Shown: one piece after another, positions 41,176 to 50,162 of the stretch
Layout: each line of letters opens with the position of its first letter
Numbering within the stretch: the stretch's first letter is position 1
Assembly: GCF_019166065.1 (NCBI RefSeq)
Contig: NZ_JAHTBN010000002.1
Coordinates: forward strand, 1 to 64,000
Direction of reading: 5' to 3'
Source of the DNA: Candidimonas humi
GTDB lineage: Bacteria; Pseudomonadota; Gammaproteobacteria; Burkholderiales; Burkholderiaceae_B
Length of the DNA stretch: 64,000 nucleotides
The notes under the pieces: generated by a model
Told to the model about the DNA's origin: nothing
Database searches by the model: none
What the model saw: the letters and a program-made list of their open reading frames with translations, nothing else
Made by a program: the position numbers and the translations under genes

Positions 41176-42092
41176 ATACGCCCCGGCCGGCCGCGGCCGC
41201 GCTCGGCCAGCGCCGCCGCATAGGCCTGGTATTCCACCTGCGCGGCGTCCAGGAACGCCCGTATCAGCCCGGCCTTGGGCGAAGACCTCGACCATATCAG
41301 GCCGAAGCGCCGCGGCTCGCCGTAGTCGCCCAAAGGCAGGGCGACGATGCGCAACTGGGGCCCCATCAAGTTGGCGGCCAGCGGCACGATGGCCACGCCC
41401 AGGTCCAGATGCACCATCAGCGCGATCGATTCCAGGCTGTCCAGCTCGAAGCGCTCGCGCGGCTGCAGGCCGAGCCCCTTCAGGTAGCGGCCTATCATCT
41501 GCCCGGTCCAGCTATTGCGTTCGTAGCGGATGAAAGGCTGGCGCTGCAGCAGGTCCAGCGGCGCGCGCCCCGCATGCCGTTGCGAGACGAGCAATACGAA
41601 GGGCTCTTCGCGCAGCAGGCGCCAGTTCAAGCTCTTGGGCAGCGCATAGGGCGCCTGGGTGGCGATCGCCGCGTCCAGCTCCTTGTTCTCGACGGCCGGA
41701 TAGAAATCGGCCGAATACCCCGGGTTGATCGTGACATTGACCTGCGGGTGCTTGTTGATCAGCCGCGCCAGCACATATGGCACGACACTGTGCAAGGAAG
41801 TGTTGCCGGCGCCCAGCCGCAGCTCGCCGCGCACCTCGTCGGACTTGGCGAGCGCGGTCAACTCGTCGATACTGGACTGGATATCGCGCGCCTTGTCCAG
41901 GATGCGCATGCCGGCCTCGGTCAGGTGCACGGTATGGCCGGCGCGGCTCACCAGGGCCACTTTCAGCTCGCTCTCGAGTGCGCGGATCTGCTGGGCCACG
42001 GCGCCATGCGTCAGGTTCAGGCGCCGTCCTGCCTCGGCCATGGAGCCATGCTTGTGGACCAGCAGCAATGTATTGAGAAACTTGGTGTTCAT
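41166..42092 (-). CDS. LysR-family transcriptional regulator
   Basis: A 308-residue LysR protein with the HTH in residues 1-60 (FLNTLLLVHKHGSMAEAGRRLNLTHGAVAQQIRALESEL) and an effector domain from about 90. The start at 42092 puts the HTH at the N terminus; an ATG at 42116 is possible. It is divergent from the CitE-like lyase gene across a 197-base region that holds a perfect inverted repeat. It probably controls the lyase, Bug and CoA-transferase genes that follow. Confidence 0.85.
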   Translation of the reverse strand: MNTKFLNTLLLVHKHGSMAEAGRRLNLTHGAVAQQIRALESELKVALVSRAGHTVHLTEAGMRILDKARDIQSSIDELTALAKSDEVRGELRLGAGNTSLHSVVPYVLARLINKHPQVNVTINPGYSADFYPAVENKELDAAIATQAPYALPKSLNWRLLREEPFVLLVSQRHAGRAPLDLLQRQPFIRYERNSWTGQMIGRYLKGLGLQPRERFELDSLESIALMVHLDLGVAIVPLAANLMGPQLRIVALPLGDYGEPRRFGLIWSRSSPKAGLIRAFLDAAQVEYQAYAAALAERGRGRPGRIQD

Positions 42093-42141
42093 CGGGATCG
42101 CCAGGTGAAAAGACATGGCCCGCCCGGGGCAAGCCATGCAC

Positions 42142-42162
42142 AAAGATAGGTAATGTATCTTT
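42142..42162. promoter_or_regulatory. Perfect inverted repeat, probable LysR operator
   Basis: AAAGATA (42142-42148) and TATCTTT (42156-42162) are exact complements around seven bases. A further direct copy of TATCTTT lies at 42189-42195. This AT-rich stretch lies between divergent LysR and lyase genes, where the regulator would bind. Confidence 0.55.
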
Positions 42163-42289
42163 TGATAAGAGAATTACAGCTACTTTTTTATCTTTTCACA
42201 AGCACAATACGGGCAGCGAGGCCGCCGGCCGGCCGCGACTTCACGCATTCACGACGATACGCCACGCATTCCGCGAAGGAGAACCCATC

Positions 42290-43150
42290 ATGCGCAGCAA
42301 GCTGTTCGTTCCGGCGTCGCGCCCGGAACTGTTCGAAAAGGCCCTGGCCTCGCAGGCCGATGCCATCAGCTTCGACCTGGAAGATTCGGTGCTGGAAAGC
42401 CGCAAGGACTATGCCCGCGACGAGCTGGCGAAATTCCTGGACGGCGCGGCCGCGGCCGCAACCGGCAAGACGCTCATCGTGCGCATCAATGCCATGGACA
42501 CCCCGCATTTCGCCGCCGACCTGCAGGCGTGCTGCCATGGCGCCGTGCAAGTGATCAATGTGCCGAAGATCGAATCTCCCCAGCATGTGCTCGACTTCCT
42601 GGGCCAGTTGCAGCAACTGGAACACGCGCGCTCGCTGCCCGGCGCCATTTCGCTGCTGGCCAATATCGAGACGCCTCGCAGCCTGCACGACGCGGCCGCC
42701 ATCGCCGCGAGCCACGAACGCGTATGCGGCCTGCAACTGGGCCTGGGCGACCTGTTCGAGCCGTTGGGTATTCGCCGCTACGATGCCGCCAATGTGCATG
42801 CAGTGATGTACGAGCTGCGCATGGCTGCGGCCGCGGGCGGGGTCTATGCCTACGATTCCGCCTACGCGGACGCGGCCAACGTCGACGGCTACCGCGCCGA
42901 AGCGCAGATGGCGCGCGGCCTGGGCTTCCTGGGCAAGACCTGCATCCATCCGCGCCAGGTGGCGATCGCCAATGAAGTGTTCTGCCCCACGCAGCAAGAG
43001 ATCGAGTGGGCGCGCAAAGTGGCCGACGCCGCCGAGGCCAACGAGCAAAACGGCGCGTTCCTGCTCGAGGGCAAGATGATCGACGTGCCTTTCGTGCTCA
43101 GGGCACGGGAAGTATTGCGCCAGGCCGACAAATACGCGCCTGCGCCGTAG
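42290..43150 (+). CDS. HpcH/HpaI aldolase/citrate lyase-family (CitE-like) lyase
   Basis: A 286-residue TIM-barrel enzyme of the CitE type: RSKLFVPASRPELFEKA at the start, ISFDLEDSVLESRKDYAR (metal and CoA region), VIVPKIE-like VINVPKIESP, and the late GFLGKTCIHPRQVAIAN. The family cleaves citramalyl-CoA, malyl-CoA or related thioesters. GAAGGAGAA precedes the start. Neighbouring CoA-transferase and Bug genes fit a route in which an imported acid is activated and then split. Confidence 0.85.
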   Translation: MRSKLFVPASRPELFEKALASQADAISFDLEDSVLESRKDYARDELAKFLDGAAAAATGKTLIVRINAMDTPHFAADLQACCHGAVQVINVPKIESPQHVLDFLGQLQQLEHARSLPGAISLLANIETPRSLHDAAAIAASHERVCGLQLGLGDLFEPLGIRRYDAANVHAVMYELRMAAAAGGVYAYDSAYADAANVDGYRAEAQMARGLGFLGKTCIHPRQVAIANEVFCPTQQEIEWARKVADAAEANEQNGAFLLEGKMIDVPFVLRAREVLRQADKYAPAP

Positions 43151-43213
43151 CGGCGCACGGCAGGCCGCCAGGCCGGGCACACGGCGGCGGCCAGGCGCGA
43201 AGGCGTATTTTCC

Positions 43214-43230
43214 CGCCTCGCGGAGGCGGC
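43214..43230 (+). terminator. Hairpin between lyase and Bug genes
   Basis: Stem ccgcctc (43214-43220) and gaggcgg (43224-43230) with a three-base loop, 63 bases after the lyase stop. No T-run follows, so attenuation or RNA processing is as likely as termination. Confidence 0.3.
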
Positions 43231-43292
43231 AGCGCCCGCAAGTAATTCAACATACCCACCATCCCCAGCGTACCTACATCAGAGACACACGC

Positions 43293-44303
43293 ATGTACAC
43301 ATCTCCTGTTTCCCCCGGCCGACTCCTGAATATCGCGGCCGCCTGCGCTGCGGCGGCAGGCCTGTCCATGACCTGCGCCACGGCACAGGCTGCGGCATCC
43401 AACGACTACCCCGCGGGCAAGCCCATCACCATGGTCGTGCCCTATCCGCCGGGCGGCTCCAACGATCTGTTCGCCCGCGCGGTCAGCGCCAAGCTCGGAC
43501 CCATGCTGCACACCTCGGTGGTGGTCGAGAACAAGCCGGGCGCGGGCGGGTCGATCGGCGCCGGCTATGTGGCGCGCGCCAAGCCCGATGGCTACACGCT
43601 CGTGGCGGTGTCGTCCAGCTTCACCACCAATGCCGCCATTCAGCCCCATCTGCCGTTCGACGCGGTCAAGGATTTCACGCCAGTCGGCATCATGGCCGAA
43701 GGGCCCTTCGTAGTGGCAGTGAAGAAAGACTCTTCGATCCACTCGATCGCAGACCTGGTGGCGTACGCCAAGCAGCACCCCACCGAACTGAACTATGCCT
43801 CGTCCGGCCCCGGCAGCAGCAATCAATTCGCCACCGAGATGCTGGACACCGCAGCAGGCATCAAGATGACCCACGTGCCTTTCCGCGGCATGGGGCCCGC
43901 CACCACGGCACTGATGGCCGGACAGGTGGACGTGCTGGTAGCCAGCGGCCCGTCGCTGCTGCCCGCCGTCAATAGCGGCAAAGTCCGGTCGCTGGGCATC
44001 ACCAGCGCCAAGCCCAGCGCGATCGCCCCGCGCCTCAAGCCCGTGGCCGACACAGTGCCGGGCTACAGCTTCAGCCTGTGGTGGGGCGTGCTGGCCCCCG
44101 CGAACACGCCGCAGCCCATCGTCGACCGGCTGAACCAGGCAATCAAGCAGATCGTCGACGAGCCGGAGATGAAGAAATTCTTCCTGCGCGAAGGCGCCGA
44201 ATCGGCAACGCTGAGCCCCGCGCAATACAAGCAGCGGGTGCAGGACGACATCGTCCTCTGGAAAAAAGTCGCACAGCAAAGCAATATAACGGTACAACAG
44301 TAG
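43293..44303 (+). CDS. Bug-family receptor between lyase and CoA-transferase genes
   Basis: A 336-residue receptor. The signal peptide spans residues 1-34 (AAACAAAAGLSMTCATAQAAAS). The mature protein shows [68 protein letters not shown] and the receptor's C-terminal WGVLAPANTPQPIVDRL. The family's YKG is changed to FRG. It lies 142 bases after the lyase gene and 133 before the CoA-transferase gene. Confidence 0.9.
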   Translation: MYTSPVSPGRLLNIAAACAAAAGLSMTCATAQAAASNDYPAGKPITMVVPYPPGGSNDLFARAVSAKLGPMLHTSVVVENKPGAGGSIGAGYVARAKPDGYTLVAVSSSFTTNAAIQPHLPFDAVKDFTPVGIMAEGPFVVAVKKDSSIHSIADLVAYAKQHPTELNYASSGPGSSNQFATEMLDTAAGIKMTHVPFRGMGPATTALMAGQVDVLVASGPSLLPAVNSGKVRSLGITSAKPSAIAPRLKPVADTVPGYSFSLWWGVLAPANTPQPIVDRLNQAIKQIVDEPEMKKFFLREGAESATLSPAQYKQRVQDDIVLWKKVAQQSNITVQQ

Positions 44304-44436
44304 GAAAAAGAGGCCGCGCACGCTCTTTGCACCGAGCTTCCCCGGCAACTGCCGCGCGATCGTGGCAGGCAAGGGGCGGCAAGGCGGCGCGCGGCCCGGC
44401 TCCACCAAGCAAGCACAAGGCAACAGGAAAACATCC

Positions 44437-45621
44437 ATGGCTACGCTACACGACAATGCGCCCCTGGGCGGGGTGCGGGTACTGGATCTCAGCGCCTACA
44501 TCGCCGGCCCTTACGGCTGCGCGCTGCTCGCCGACATGGGCGCGGAGGTCATCAAGATCGAATCGCCCGAGGGCGACAACCTGCGCCGCTACCCCTCTAC
44601 CCTGAAGGCTGAAAGCCGCGCATTCCTGGGGGTGAACCGGGGCAAGAAGGGCATGGTCATCGATCTCAAGAGCGCAGCAGGCCTGGCTGTGTTCCAGCGT
44701 CTGGCGCAATCCGCCGACGTGCTTGTGCACAATTTCCGCCCCGCGGTTCCCAAGCGCCTGAAGATCGACTACGAAACGCTGGAAAAACTCAATCCGCGGC
44801 TGATCTACTGCTCCATGACGGGCTACGGCACCTCGGGGCCGATGGCCGACAAGGCGGGCTATGACCAGGTGCTGCAGGCCATGAGCGGTATTTGCTCCTC
44901 GCAGGGCAGCGCCGAACACCCGCAGATCGTCTATGGGTCGGCAGTCGATTTCTACGCCGCCTCGATGGTGTCGAACGCCGTCTCGGCGGCGCTGTTCCAG
45001 CGCGAGCGCACCAAGTACGGCCGCGAGATATCCGTATCGCTGCTGGGCAGCGCCCTGGCGATGCAGGCGGCGCGCATGGTCTTTGCCGAGAACGAGCCGC
45101 GCGACATCGAACGCGACATGCGCTCGGGCGGCATCACCGGCATACACCCCACGCGCCAGGGCTTCCTGTACTTGTCGGCCAATACGCCGCACTTCTGGAA
45201 GTCCCTGTGCACGCTGGCGGGCGTGCCGCAACTGGCCGAAGGCGAACGCTACGACAGCGTGCGCAAGCGCGCCGAACATGCCGACGAAATCGTGCCGGTG
45301 CTGCGCGCAGCGCTGCTGCAGCGCACGGCGCTGGAATGGGAACAGCTCTTCGGTTCGGCCGTGCCCTGCGCAGCCGTGCGCCGTCCCGAAGACATCCTCG
45401 ACAACCCGCAGGTGCAGGAACAGCAATTCCTGGCCGACTTCGAGCATCCCGTGGCGGGCCGCTACAAGGGCGTGGCCAATCTCGTCAAGTTCCAGGGCTG
45501 CGACCCGGTACCCCCGGTTTCCGGGCCGGTGCTGGGCCAGCATACCCGCGAAATCCTCGACCAGGCGGGCTACGGCAGCGAAGAAATCGATGCGCTCTAC
45601 GCGCAAAAGGCGGTTGCCTGA
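44437..45621 (+). CDS. CaiB/BaiF (class III) CoA-transferase
   Basis: A 394-residue CoA-transferase. Family marks are GGVRVLDLSAYIAGPYGCALLADMGAEVIKIE, FLGVNRGKKGMVIDLK, CSMTGYGTSGP and the catalytic aspartate D171 in YGSAVDFYAASMV. The C terminus has AVPCAAVRRPEDIL and VLGQHTREIL. The start at 44437 was chosen over 44362 because the sequence before it has no family match. It lies between two Bug genes and follows the CitE-like lyase. This is the arrangement expected for a transferase-lyase route such as itaconate or citramalate use. Confidence 0.9.
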   Translation: MATLHDNAPLGGVRVLDLSAYIAGPYGCALLADMGAEVIKIESPEGDNLRRYPSTLKAESRAFLGVNRGKKGMVIDLKSAAGLAVFQRLAQSADVLVHNFRPAVPKRLKIDYETLEKLNPRLIYCSMTGYGTSGPMADKAGYDQVLQAMSGICSSQGSAEHPQIVYGSAVDFYAASMVSNAVSAALFQRERTKYGREISVSLLGSALAMQAARMVFAENEPRDIERDMRSGGITGIHPTRQGFLYLSANTPHFWKSLCTLAGVPQLAEGERYDSVRKRAEHADEIVPVLRAALLQRTALEWEQLFGSAVPCAAVRRPEDILDNPQVQEQQFLADFEHPVAGRYKGVANLVKFQGCDPVPPVSGPVLGQHTREILDQAGYGSEEIDALYAQKAVA

Positions 45622-45734
45622 AACACGGCGGCGCAGCCCGGCAATCCCGCGCGTGCCGCCCGTGCGCATCACCCGAATGCAATAAACGACTGCGCGCCCC
45701 CACGCAGCATGTCAATGACACCAAGGAAACTCAT

Positions 45735-46718
45735 ATGATCACGACCTTCAATCGGCTGTACGCAATCCCGCTGCTAGCCAGCGCGCTGGCCTGCATGGCT
45801 GTCCCGGGCAGCGCGGCTGCCGCGTCTTTTCCCGACAAGCCGATCACGCTGGTGGTCCCCTACTCGGCCGGCGGCGGCGCCGACAATGCGGCGCGCATCA
45901 TCGCGCAGGGCCTGGGCCAGGAACTGAAGCAAAGCGTGGTCATCGAGAACAAGGGCGGCGCCAGCGGCTCGATCGGCGCGGCCTATGTGGCGCGCGCCAC
46001 GCCCAATGGCTATACGCTGCTGTACGATGCATCGTCGTTCGCCATCAATCCGGTGCTGCGCAAGCTGCCCTATGACGCGCAAAAAGACTTCATCCCCGTG
46101 TCGCAGGCGGTAAGCGTGCCCAACATCATGGTGGCCGCCGAGAATTCTCCCTTCACCTCGCTGCAGTCCTTCGTGGACGCGGCTCGCAAAGCGCCCGGCA
46201 AATACACCTTCGCCTCGTACGGACCGGGCAGCCTGGCGCAGATGATCGGCGAGCTGCTCAAGAAAGAAACCGGCATCGACATCGTGCATGTGCCCTACAA
46301 GGGCGGCGCCCCCGCCATCGTCGACATCATGAGCGGGCAGGTCAATGTGTATTTCGCCAATGCGGCATCCAGCCTGAGCTACATCACCAGCCACAAGCTC
46401 AAGGCGCTGGCGGTGACCTCCGCCACGCGCATGAAGGAACTGCCCGATGTGCCCACCATGTCCGAATCCGGCCTGAAGAACTTCAGCGTGCTGGAATGGA
46501 ACGGCTTCTTCGCACCGGCCGGCACGCCGCCGGAAGTCGTGGCGCGCCTGCAGCAGGCCATCCAGGCCACGCTGAAAAATCCGGCCGTGCAGGAAAAGCT
46601 GCATAAACTCGGCCTGACCGCAGTGGGCAGCACGTCCGCCGAATTCACTGCCTTCATCAAGTCCGAGACGGCACGCTGGCGCGACGTGGTCCAGGCGAAT
46701 CACATTTCGCTGGAATAG
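45735..46718 (+). CDS. Bug-family receptor
   Basis: A 327-residue receptor. The signal peptide covers residues 1-30 (LLASALACMAVPGSAAAAS). It then shows VVPYSAGGGADNAARIIAQGL, VVIENKGGASGSIGAAYVARATPNGYTLL (ATPNG in place of AKPDG), HVPYKGGAPAIVDIMSGQ and LPDVPTMSE. AAGGAAA lies upstream of the ATG. The open frame extends far upstream to 44892 but overlaps the CoA-transferase gene in another frame. Adjacent to that gene, it probably serves the same operon. Confidence 0.9.
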   Translation: MITTFNRLYAIPLLASALACMAVPGSAAAASFPDKPITLVVPYSAGGGADNAARIIAQGLGQELKQSVVIENKGGASGSIGAAYVARATPNGYTLLYDASSFAINPVLRKLPYDAQKDFIPVSQAVSVPNIMVAAENSPFTSLQSFVDAARKAPGKYTFASYGPGSLAQMIGELLKKETGIDIVHVPYKGGAPAIVDIMSGQVNVYFANAASSLSYITSHKLKALAVTSATRMKELPDVPTMSESGLKNFSVLEWNGFFAPAGTPPEVVARLQQAIQATLKNPAVQEKLHKLGLTAVGSTSAEFTAFIKSETARWRDVVQANHISLE

Positions 46719-46738
46719 CGCCCACGACACAAGCTGGC

Positions 46739-46784
46739 GGGCCGGCTGCATATAATCCCCGACATCGATACCGGCCCCCTTTTA
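46739..46784 (+). terminator. Possible terminator after the Bug gene
   Basis: gggccgg (46739-46745) and ccggccc (46771-46777) pair across a 25-base loop and are followed by ccttttac. It lies between the Bug stop and the LysR start. The loop is long, so support is weak. Confidence 0.3.
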
Positions 46785-46796
46785 CTTGCTCATCCC

Positions 46797-47714
46797 ATGC
46801 TGCGACTGGACATACTCGGCGTTCAGGCCTTCGTCTTCATTGCCGAACTGGGCAGCTTCAGCAGCGCCGCGGCGCACCTGCACCTGTCGCAGACGGCGCT
46901 GAGCCGGCGCATATCCAAGCTGGAAGAAAGCATAGGGGTAGAACTGTTCGTGCGCACCACGCGCTCGGTCAGCCTGAGCCAGGCGGGGCGCGACTTCCTG
47001 CCGCGGGCGCGCCGCATCGTGCGCGAACTGGCGGCCGCGCTGGACGACATGAAGGACAACGCCGCCAAGGGCTACGGCCGCTTCGTGGTGGCCTGCCTGC
47101 CGACCATCGCCGCGGCGCTGCTGCCGCCCGTGCTGGCCGAATACGGGCGCCGCTATCCCCGCAACCGCATCCATATCCTGGACCGCTCGGCCTATGAGAT
47201 CCGCGAGGCCGTGCTGGAAGGCGAGGCCGACTTCGGCATTTCCGTGCCGGGCGCCCTGCACTCCGACCTGGAATACCAGCCGCTGTTCGACGACCCCGTG
47301 GTGGCGGTGTGCCCCAATGGCCATCCGCTGGGCCGGCGCCGCAGGCTGGCCTGGAAGGAACTGGAAGGCATTCCCCTGGTCGGCGCCAGCGCGCTCAGCG
47401 GGCTGCGCATGCAGCTCGAACAGGTGGTGCACGAACACAAGCTGGACTTGTTCTTTGCCTACGAGGTCTCGCACCTGGCCACGATCACCGGCATGGTGCT
47501 GGGCGGCGCGGGCCTTGCCGTGCTGCCCCTGACCGCCGTGCGCATGCTGACGGCCGGCGAGCTCAAGGTGCTGCCGCTGCATGCGCCGCGGGTGGTGCGC
47601 TCGGTCCAGATCTTCAGGCGGACGGACCGGCCGCTATCCCCGCTGTCGCGCCCGCTCTATGATCTGGCCTTGCAGCATCTCGCGCAGGGCGGCCAGCCGC
47701 CGGCCCCGCGATGA
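46797..47714 (+). CDS. LysR-family transcriptional regulator
   Basis: A 305-residue LysR protein. The HTH lies in residues 1-62 (DILGVQAFVFIAELGSFSSAAAHLHLSQTALSRRISKLEESIGVELF). The effector domain follows from about 90, with FGISVPGALHSDLEYQPLFDDPVVAVCPNGHPL in the binding cleft. It stands between the Bug gene and the DapA-family gene on the same strand and could regulate either. A GC stem with a T-run beyond it suggests it ends its own transcript. Confidence 0.85.
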   Translation: MLRLDILGVQAFVFIAELGSFSSAAAHLHLSQTALSRRISKLEESIGVELFVRTTRSVSLSQAGRDFLPRARRIVRELAAALDDMKDNAAKGYGRFVVACLPTIAAALLPPVLAEYGRRYPRNRIHILDRSAYEIREAVLEGEADFGISVPGALHSDLEYQPLFDDPVVAVCPNGHPLGRRRRLAWKELEGIPLVGASALSGLRMQLEQVVHEHKLDLFFAYEVSHLATITGMVLGGAGLAVLPLTAVRMLTAGELKVLPLHAPRVVRSVQIFRRTDRPLSPLSRPLYDLALQHLAQGGQPPAPR

Positions 47715-47822
47715 AGCACGGGGCCCTTGCCGCGCACGACTGCCCGGCCCTGCAGCCCGCTCCCGCGCCGCATTGATGTACATATCGCATGAATTCCTGC
47801 AATATTTGCAATAGAAGCACAA

Positions 47823-47862
47823 GGGCGGACTGTCTTACAGTGCAGGTTCCGCCCATATTTTT
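47823..47862 (+). terminator. Rho-independent-type terminator after the LysR gene
   Basis: gggcgga (47823-47829) pairs with tccgccc (47848-47854), and the sequence continues atattttt. This is a good intrinsic terminator layout, about 110 bases beyond the LysR stop. It also lies in the leader of the DapA-family gene and might act as an attenuator. Confidence 0.45.
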
Positions 47863-47904
47863 GCGAGCCGGATTCGGGCCCGCGCCAATTCCTGGAAGCC
47901 AGCA

Positions 47905-48837
47905 ATGAAACTCACAAGCCAACAAAAGGGTGTCGTAGTGATCGCCCCCACGCCTTTTCTCGACGACGGCACCATAGACGAACAGTCCATAGACCGCCTC
48001 GCCGATTTCTATGTCGAGACGGGCGTCACGGGCATCACGGTGCTGGGCCAGCTCGGCGAGGCGCCCAAGCTGGCTTTCGACGAGGCCGCCGGCGTGGTGG
48101 CGCACTTCATCCGCAAGGCGCAAGGGCTGCCGGTAGTGGTCGGGGTATCGTCGCCGGGCTTCGCCGCCATGGCGGCGCTGAGCAAGCAGGTCATGGACCT
48201 GGGCGCCGCCGGCGTGATGATCGCGCCGCCCAACACCCTGCGCACCGACGACCAGATCGTCAACTACTACCGCCAGGCCTCGCGCGCGATCGGCGAGGAC
48301 ACCCCATTCATCATCCAGGACTATCCGCTGACCTTCTCCGTGCAGATGACGCCCGGGGTGATACGCCGCATCGTCAACGACAACCCCGCCTGCGTGATGC
48401 TCAAGCACGAAGACTGGCCCGGCCTGGAGAAAATATCGACGCTGCGCGGCTTCGAGCGCGACGGGTCGATGCGGCACATTTCGATACTGTGCGGCAACAA
48501 CGGGCTGTTCCTGGATTTCGAAATGTCGCGCGGCGCCGACGGCGCCAACACGGGCTATTGCTTTCCCGACATGTTGTGCGATGTGGTGCGGCTGTACGGC
48601 GAAGGCAAGCGCGACGCGGCGCACGACTTGTTCGATGCACACCTGCCGCTGATACGCTACGAGCAGCAGCCTGGAGTCGGCCTGGCCGTACGCAAATACG
48701 TGCTGATGCGGCGCGGCCTGCTGAGCAGCGCGGCGCTCAGGCAACCGGCGGCGCCGCTCACGCCGCAAACACGCGAAGAAGTGGACTACCTGCTGTCGCG
48801 GCTGGCAAAGCACGACCGGCGGGCCCAGGTTTCCTGA
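47905..48837 (+). CDS. Dihydrodipicolinate synthase/N-acetylneuraminate lyase (DapA)-family protein
   Basis: A 310-residue class I aldolase-type TIM barrel. GVVVIAPTPFLDDGTID opens the barrel, GQLGEAPKL stands in for the usual GSTGE carboxylate-binding loop, Y140 in IIQDYPL is the general acid/base and K167 in CVMLKHEDWPG the Schiff-base lysine. Catabolic relatives act as aldolases or hydrolyases on 2-oxo acids, so it is probably not the lysine-biosynthetic enzyme. GGAAG precedes the start. It is followed by a Bug gene and a LysR gene on the same strand. Confidence 0.85.
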   Translation: MKLTSQQKGVVVIAPTPFLDDGTIDEQSIDRLADFYVETGVTGITVLGQLGEAPKLAFDEAAGVVAHFIRKAQGLPVVVGVSSPGFAAMAALSKQVMDLGAAGVMIAPPNTLRTDDQIVNYYRQASRAIGEDTPFIIQDYPLTFSVQMTPGVIRRIVNDNPACVMLKHEDWPGLEKISTLRGFERDGSMRHISILCGNNGLFLDFEMSRGADGANTGYCFPDMLCDVVRLYGEGKRDAAHDLFDAHLPLIRYEQQPGVGLAVRKYVLMRRGLLSSAALRQPAAPLTPQTREEVDYLLSRLAKHDRRAQVS

Positions 48838-49142
48838 AGCCTGCGTCGCATGGCCGTTCTTGTAGCACCGGCGTTCCTGTGCCGCACGGCCATGCATTAA
48901 TCTAATTCATATGATGGCGGATTTTTAATCCATTGTTACTCGATCGGGACATCCCTAAACTGAAAAAGGAAGGACGGCAAGAGAGCCTATAAAGAAAGGC
49001 GGTCCCGCACAGGCGCACCGATACGGCGCCGCAACCCCCGACGGGATTGCGGCGGCGCGGGCAGCCTGCCCGGAACTCCCCGCACATGCTCCGGCAGTCC
49101 AGCCCTGTCAAACAGTTTTGACATGCCTGAAGGAGTAGACAA
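48838..49142. other. Intergenic region after the DapA-family gene
   Basis: These 305 bases hold no gene. Near the left end is a 10-bp stem (see the separate entry). The middle (48896-48985) is AT-rich and may carry the promoter of the next Bug gene, and an AGGAG ribosome site sits before 49143. Short frames on either strand show no family resemblance. Confidence 0.6.
48848..48895 (+). terminator. Hairpin after the DapA-family gene
   Basis: gcatggccgt (48848-48857) and acggccatgc (48886-48895) pair perfectly; an inner gcac/gtgc stem shortens the 28-base loop. It begins 10 bases after the stop. The following sequence is AT-rich but has no clean T-run. Confidence 0.45.
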
Positions 49143-50129
49143 ATGAAGGGGCTTGCTTATGTAGCCGGCGTAGCTGCGCTGGCCTTGGGCGCGCTAGCGG
49201 CGCCTTGGACCCGGGCTTCGGCGGCCAATGCCTATCCGGACCGCCCGATACACGCCATCGTGCCGTTTCCCGCCGGCGGCATCAATGACCTGGTGGCGCG
49301 CATGGTTTTCGACCAGTTGGCGAAAACCCTGCACGGCCAGATCATCATCGACAACAGGCCCGGGGCAGGCGGCATGATCGGCAGCAAGTTCGCGGTGGAC
49401 AGCCCGCCCGACGGCTACACCATCCTGCTGGGAGCCGCGAGTTCCATGGTGGTGGCCCCCAATATGTATTCCAAGGCCACCTACCACACCGAAAAAGACC
49501 TGATACCGGTAGGCGGCATAGGCTCGGTGCCCAGCGTCATGTGCGTGCCGGCCAAGTCTCCCTTCAAGAGCCTGGGCGGCCTGATCGCCGCGGCCAAGGC
49601 CAAGCCCTATGCCCTGAACTACGGCTCGGCGGGCATAGGCACCAGCCACCACATGCAGACCGTGCTGCTCGAGCAGCTCACCGGCATTCACATGACGCAC
49701 GTGCCCTACAAAGGCGGCGCGCCGGCCATGACCGACCTGATCGGCGGCCAGATCCAGCTATTGCTGGAGCCCTTGCCGACGGCCGTGCCCCACGTCAAGG
49801 CGGGAGACGTAAGGGCGCTGGGCGTGACGTCGAAAGCGAGATCGCCGCTCTTGCCCACGATACCCACATTCATGCAGGCAGGTGTCAAGAACTACAGCGC
49901 CACCACCTGGTTCGGCGTGTTCGTGCCGGTGCATACGCCCGCCGGCCTGGTCCGCAAGCTGGGCAACGCGCTGATCAAGACCCTGGACGGGCCGGCGCTG
50001 AAATCCCGCTTGCGGGAGCGCGGGATCGAACCCATGCCCATGGACCACAAGGCCTTCGCGAAATTCGTCGCGAGCGAAAACGTCTTGTGGAAGAAGGTTA
50101 TCGATCAGGGCCATTTGAAGGTGCGATAA
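49143..50129 (+). CDS. Bug-family receptor
   Basis: A 328-residue receptor. The signal peptide ends near residue 28 (LAAPWTRASAANAYPDRP). The Bug motifs are VPFPAGGINDLVARMVFDQL, IIDNRPGAGGMIGSKFAVDSPPDGYTILL, HVPYKGGAPAMTDLIGGQ and LPTIPTFMQ. The ligand loop has IIDNRPG instead of VVENKPG, as in one other receptor of this window (58308-59294). The gene follows a DapA-family gene and lies 33 bases before a LysR gene. Confidence 0.9.
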   Translation: MKGLAYVAGVAALALGALAAPWTRASAANAYPDRPIHAIVPFPAGGINDLVARMVFDQLAKTLHGQIIIDNRPGAGGMIGSKFAVDSPPDGYTILLGAASSMVVAPNMYSKATYHTEKDLIPVGGIGSVPSVMCVPAKSPFKSLGGLIAAAKAKPYALNYGSAGIGTSHHMQTVLLEQLTGIHMTHVPYKGGAPAMTDLIGGQIQLLLEPLPTAVPHVKAGDVRALGVTSKARSPLLPTIPTFMQAGVKNYSATTWFGVFVPVHTPAGLVRKLGNALIKTLDGPALKSRLRERGIEPMPMDHKAFAKFVASENVLWKKVIDQGHLKVR

Positions 50130-50162
50130 AATGATTTCCGATCACATACTCCTGTCGGAATC

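Noticed and set aside
44892-46718. 608-codon frame ending with the Bug receptor
   Set aside because: Only the part from 45735 matches the Bug family and begins with a signal peptide and ribosome site. The upstream part overlaps the CoA-transferase gene out of frame, so it is not a fusion.
47905-48837. Lysine-biosynthetic dapA
   Set aside because: The GSTGE loop is changed to GQLGE and the neighbours are a Bug receptor and LysR genes, so a catabolic aldolase-type role is more likely.
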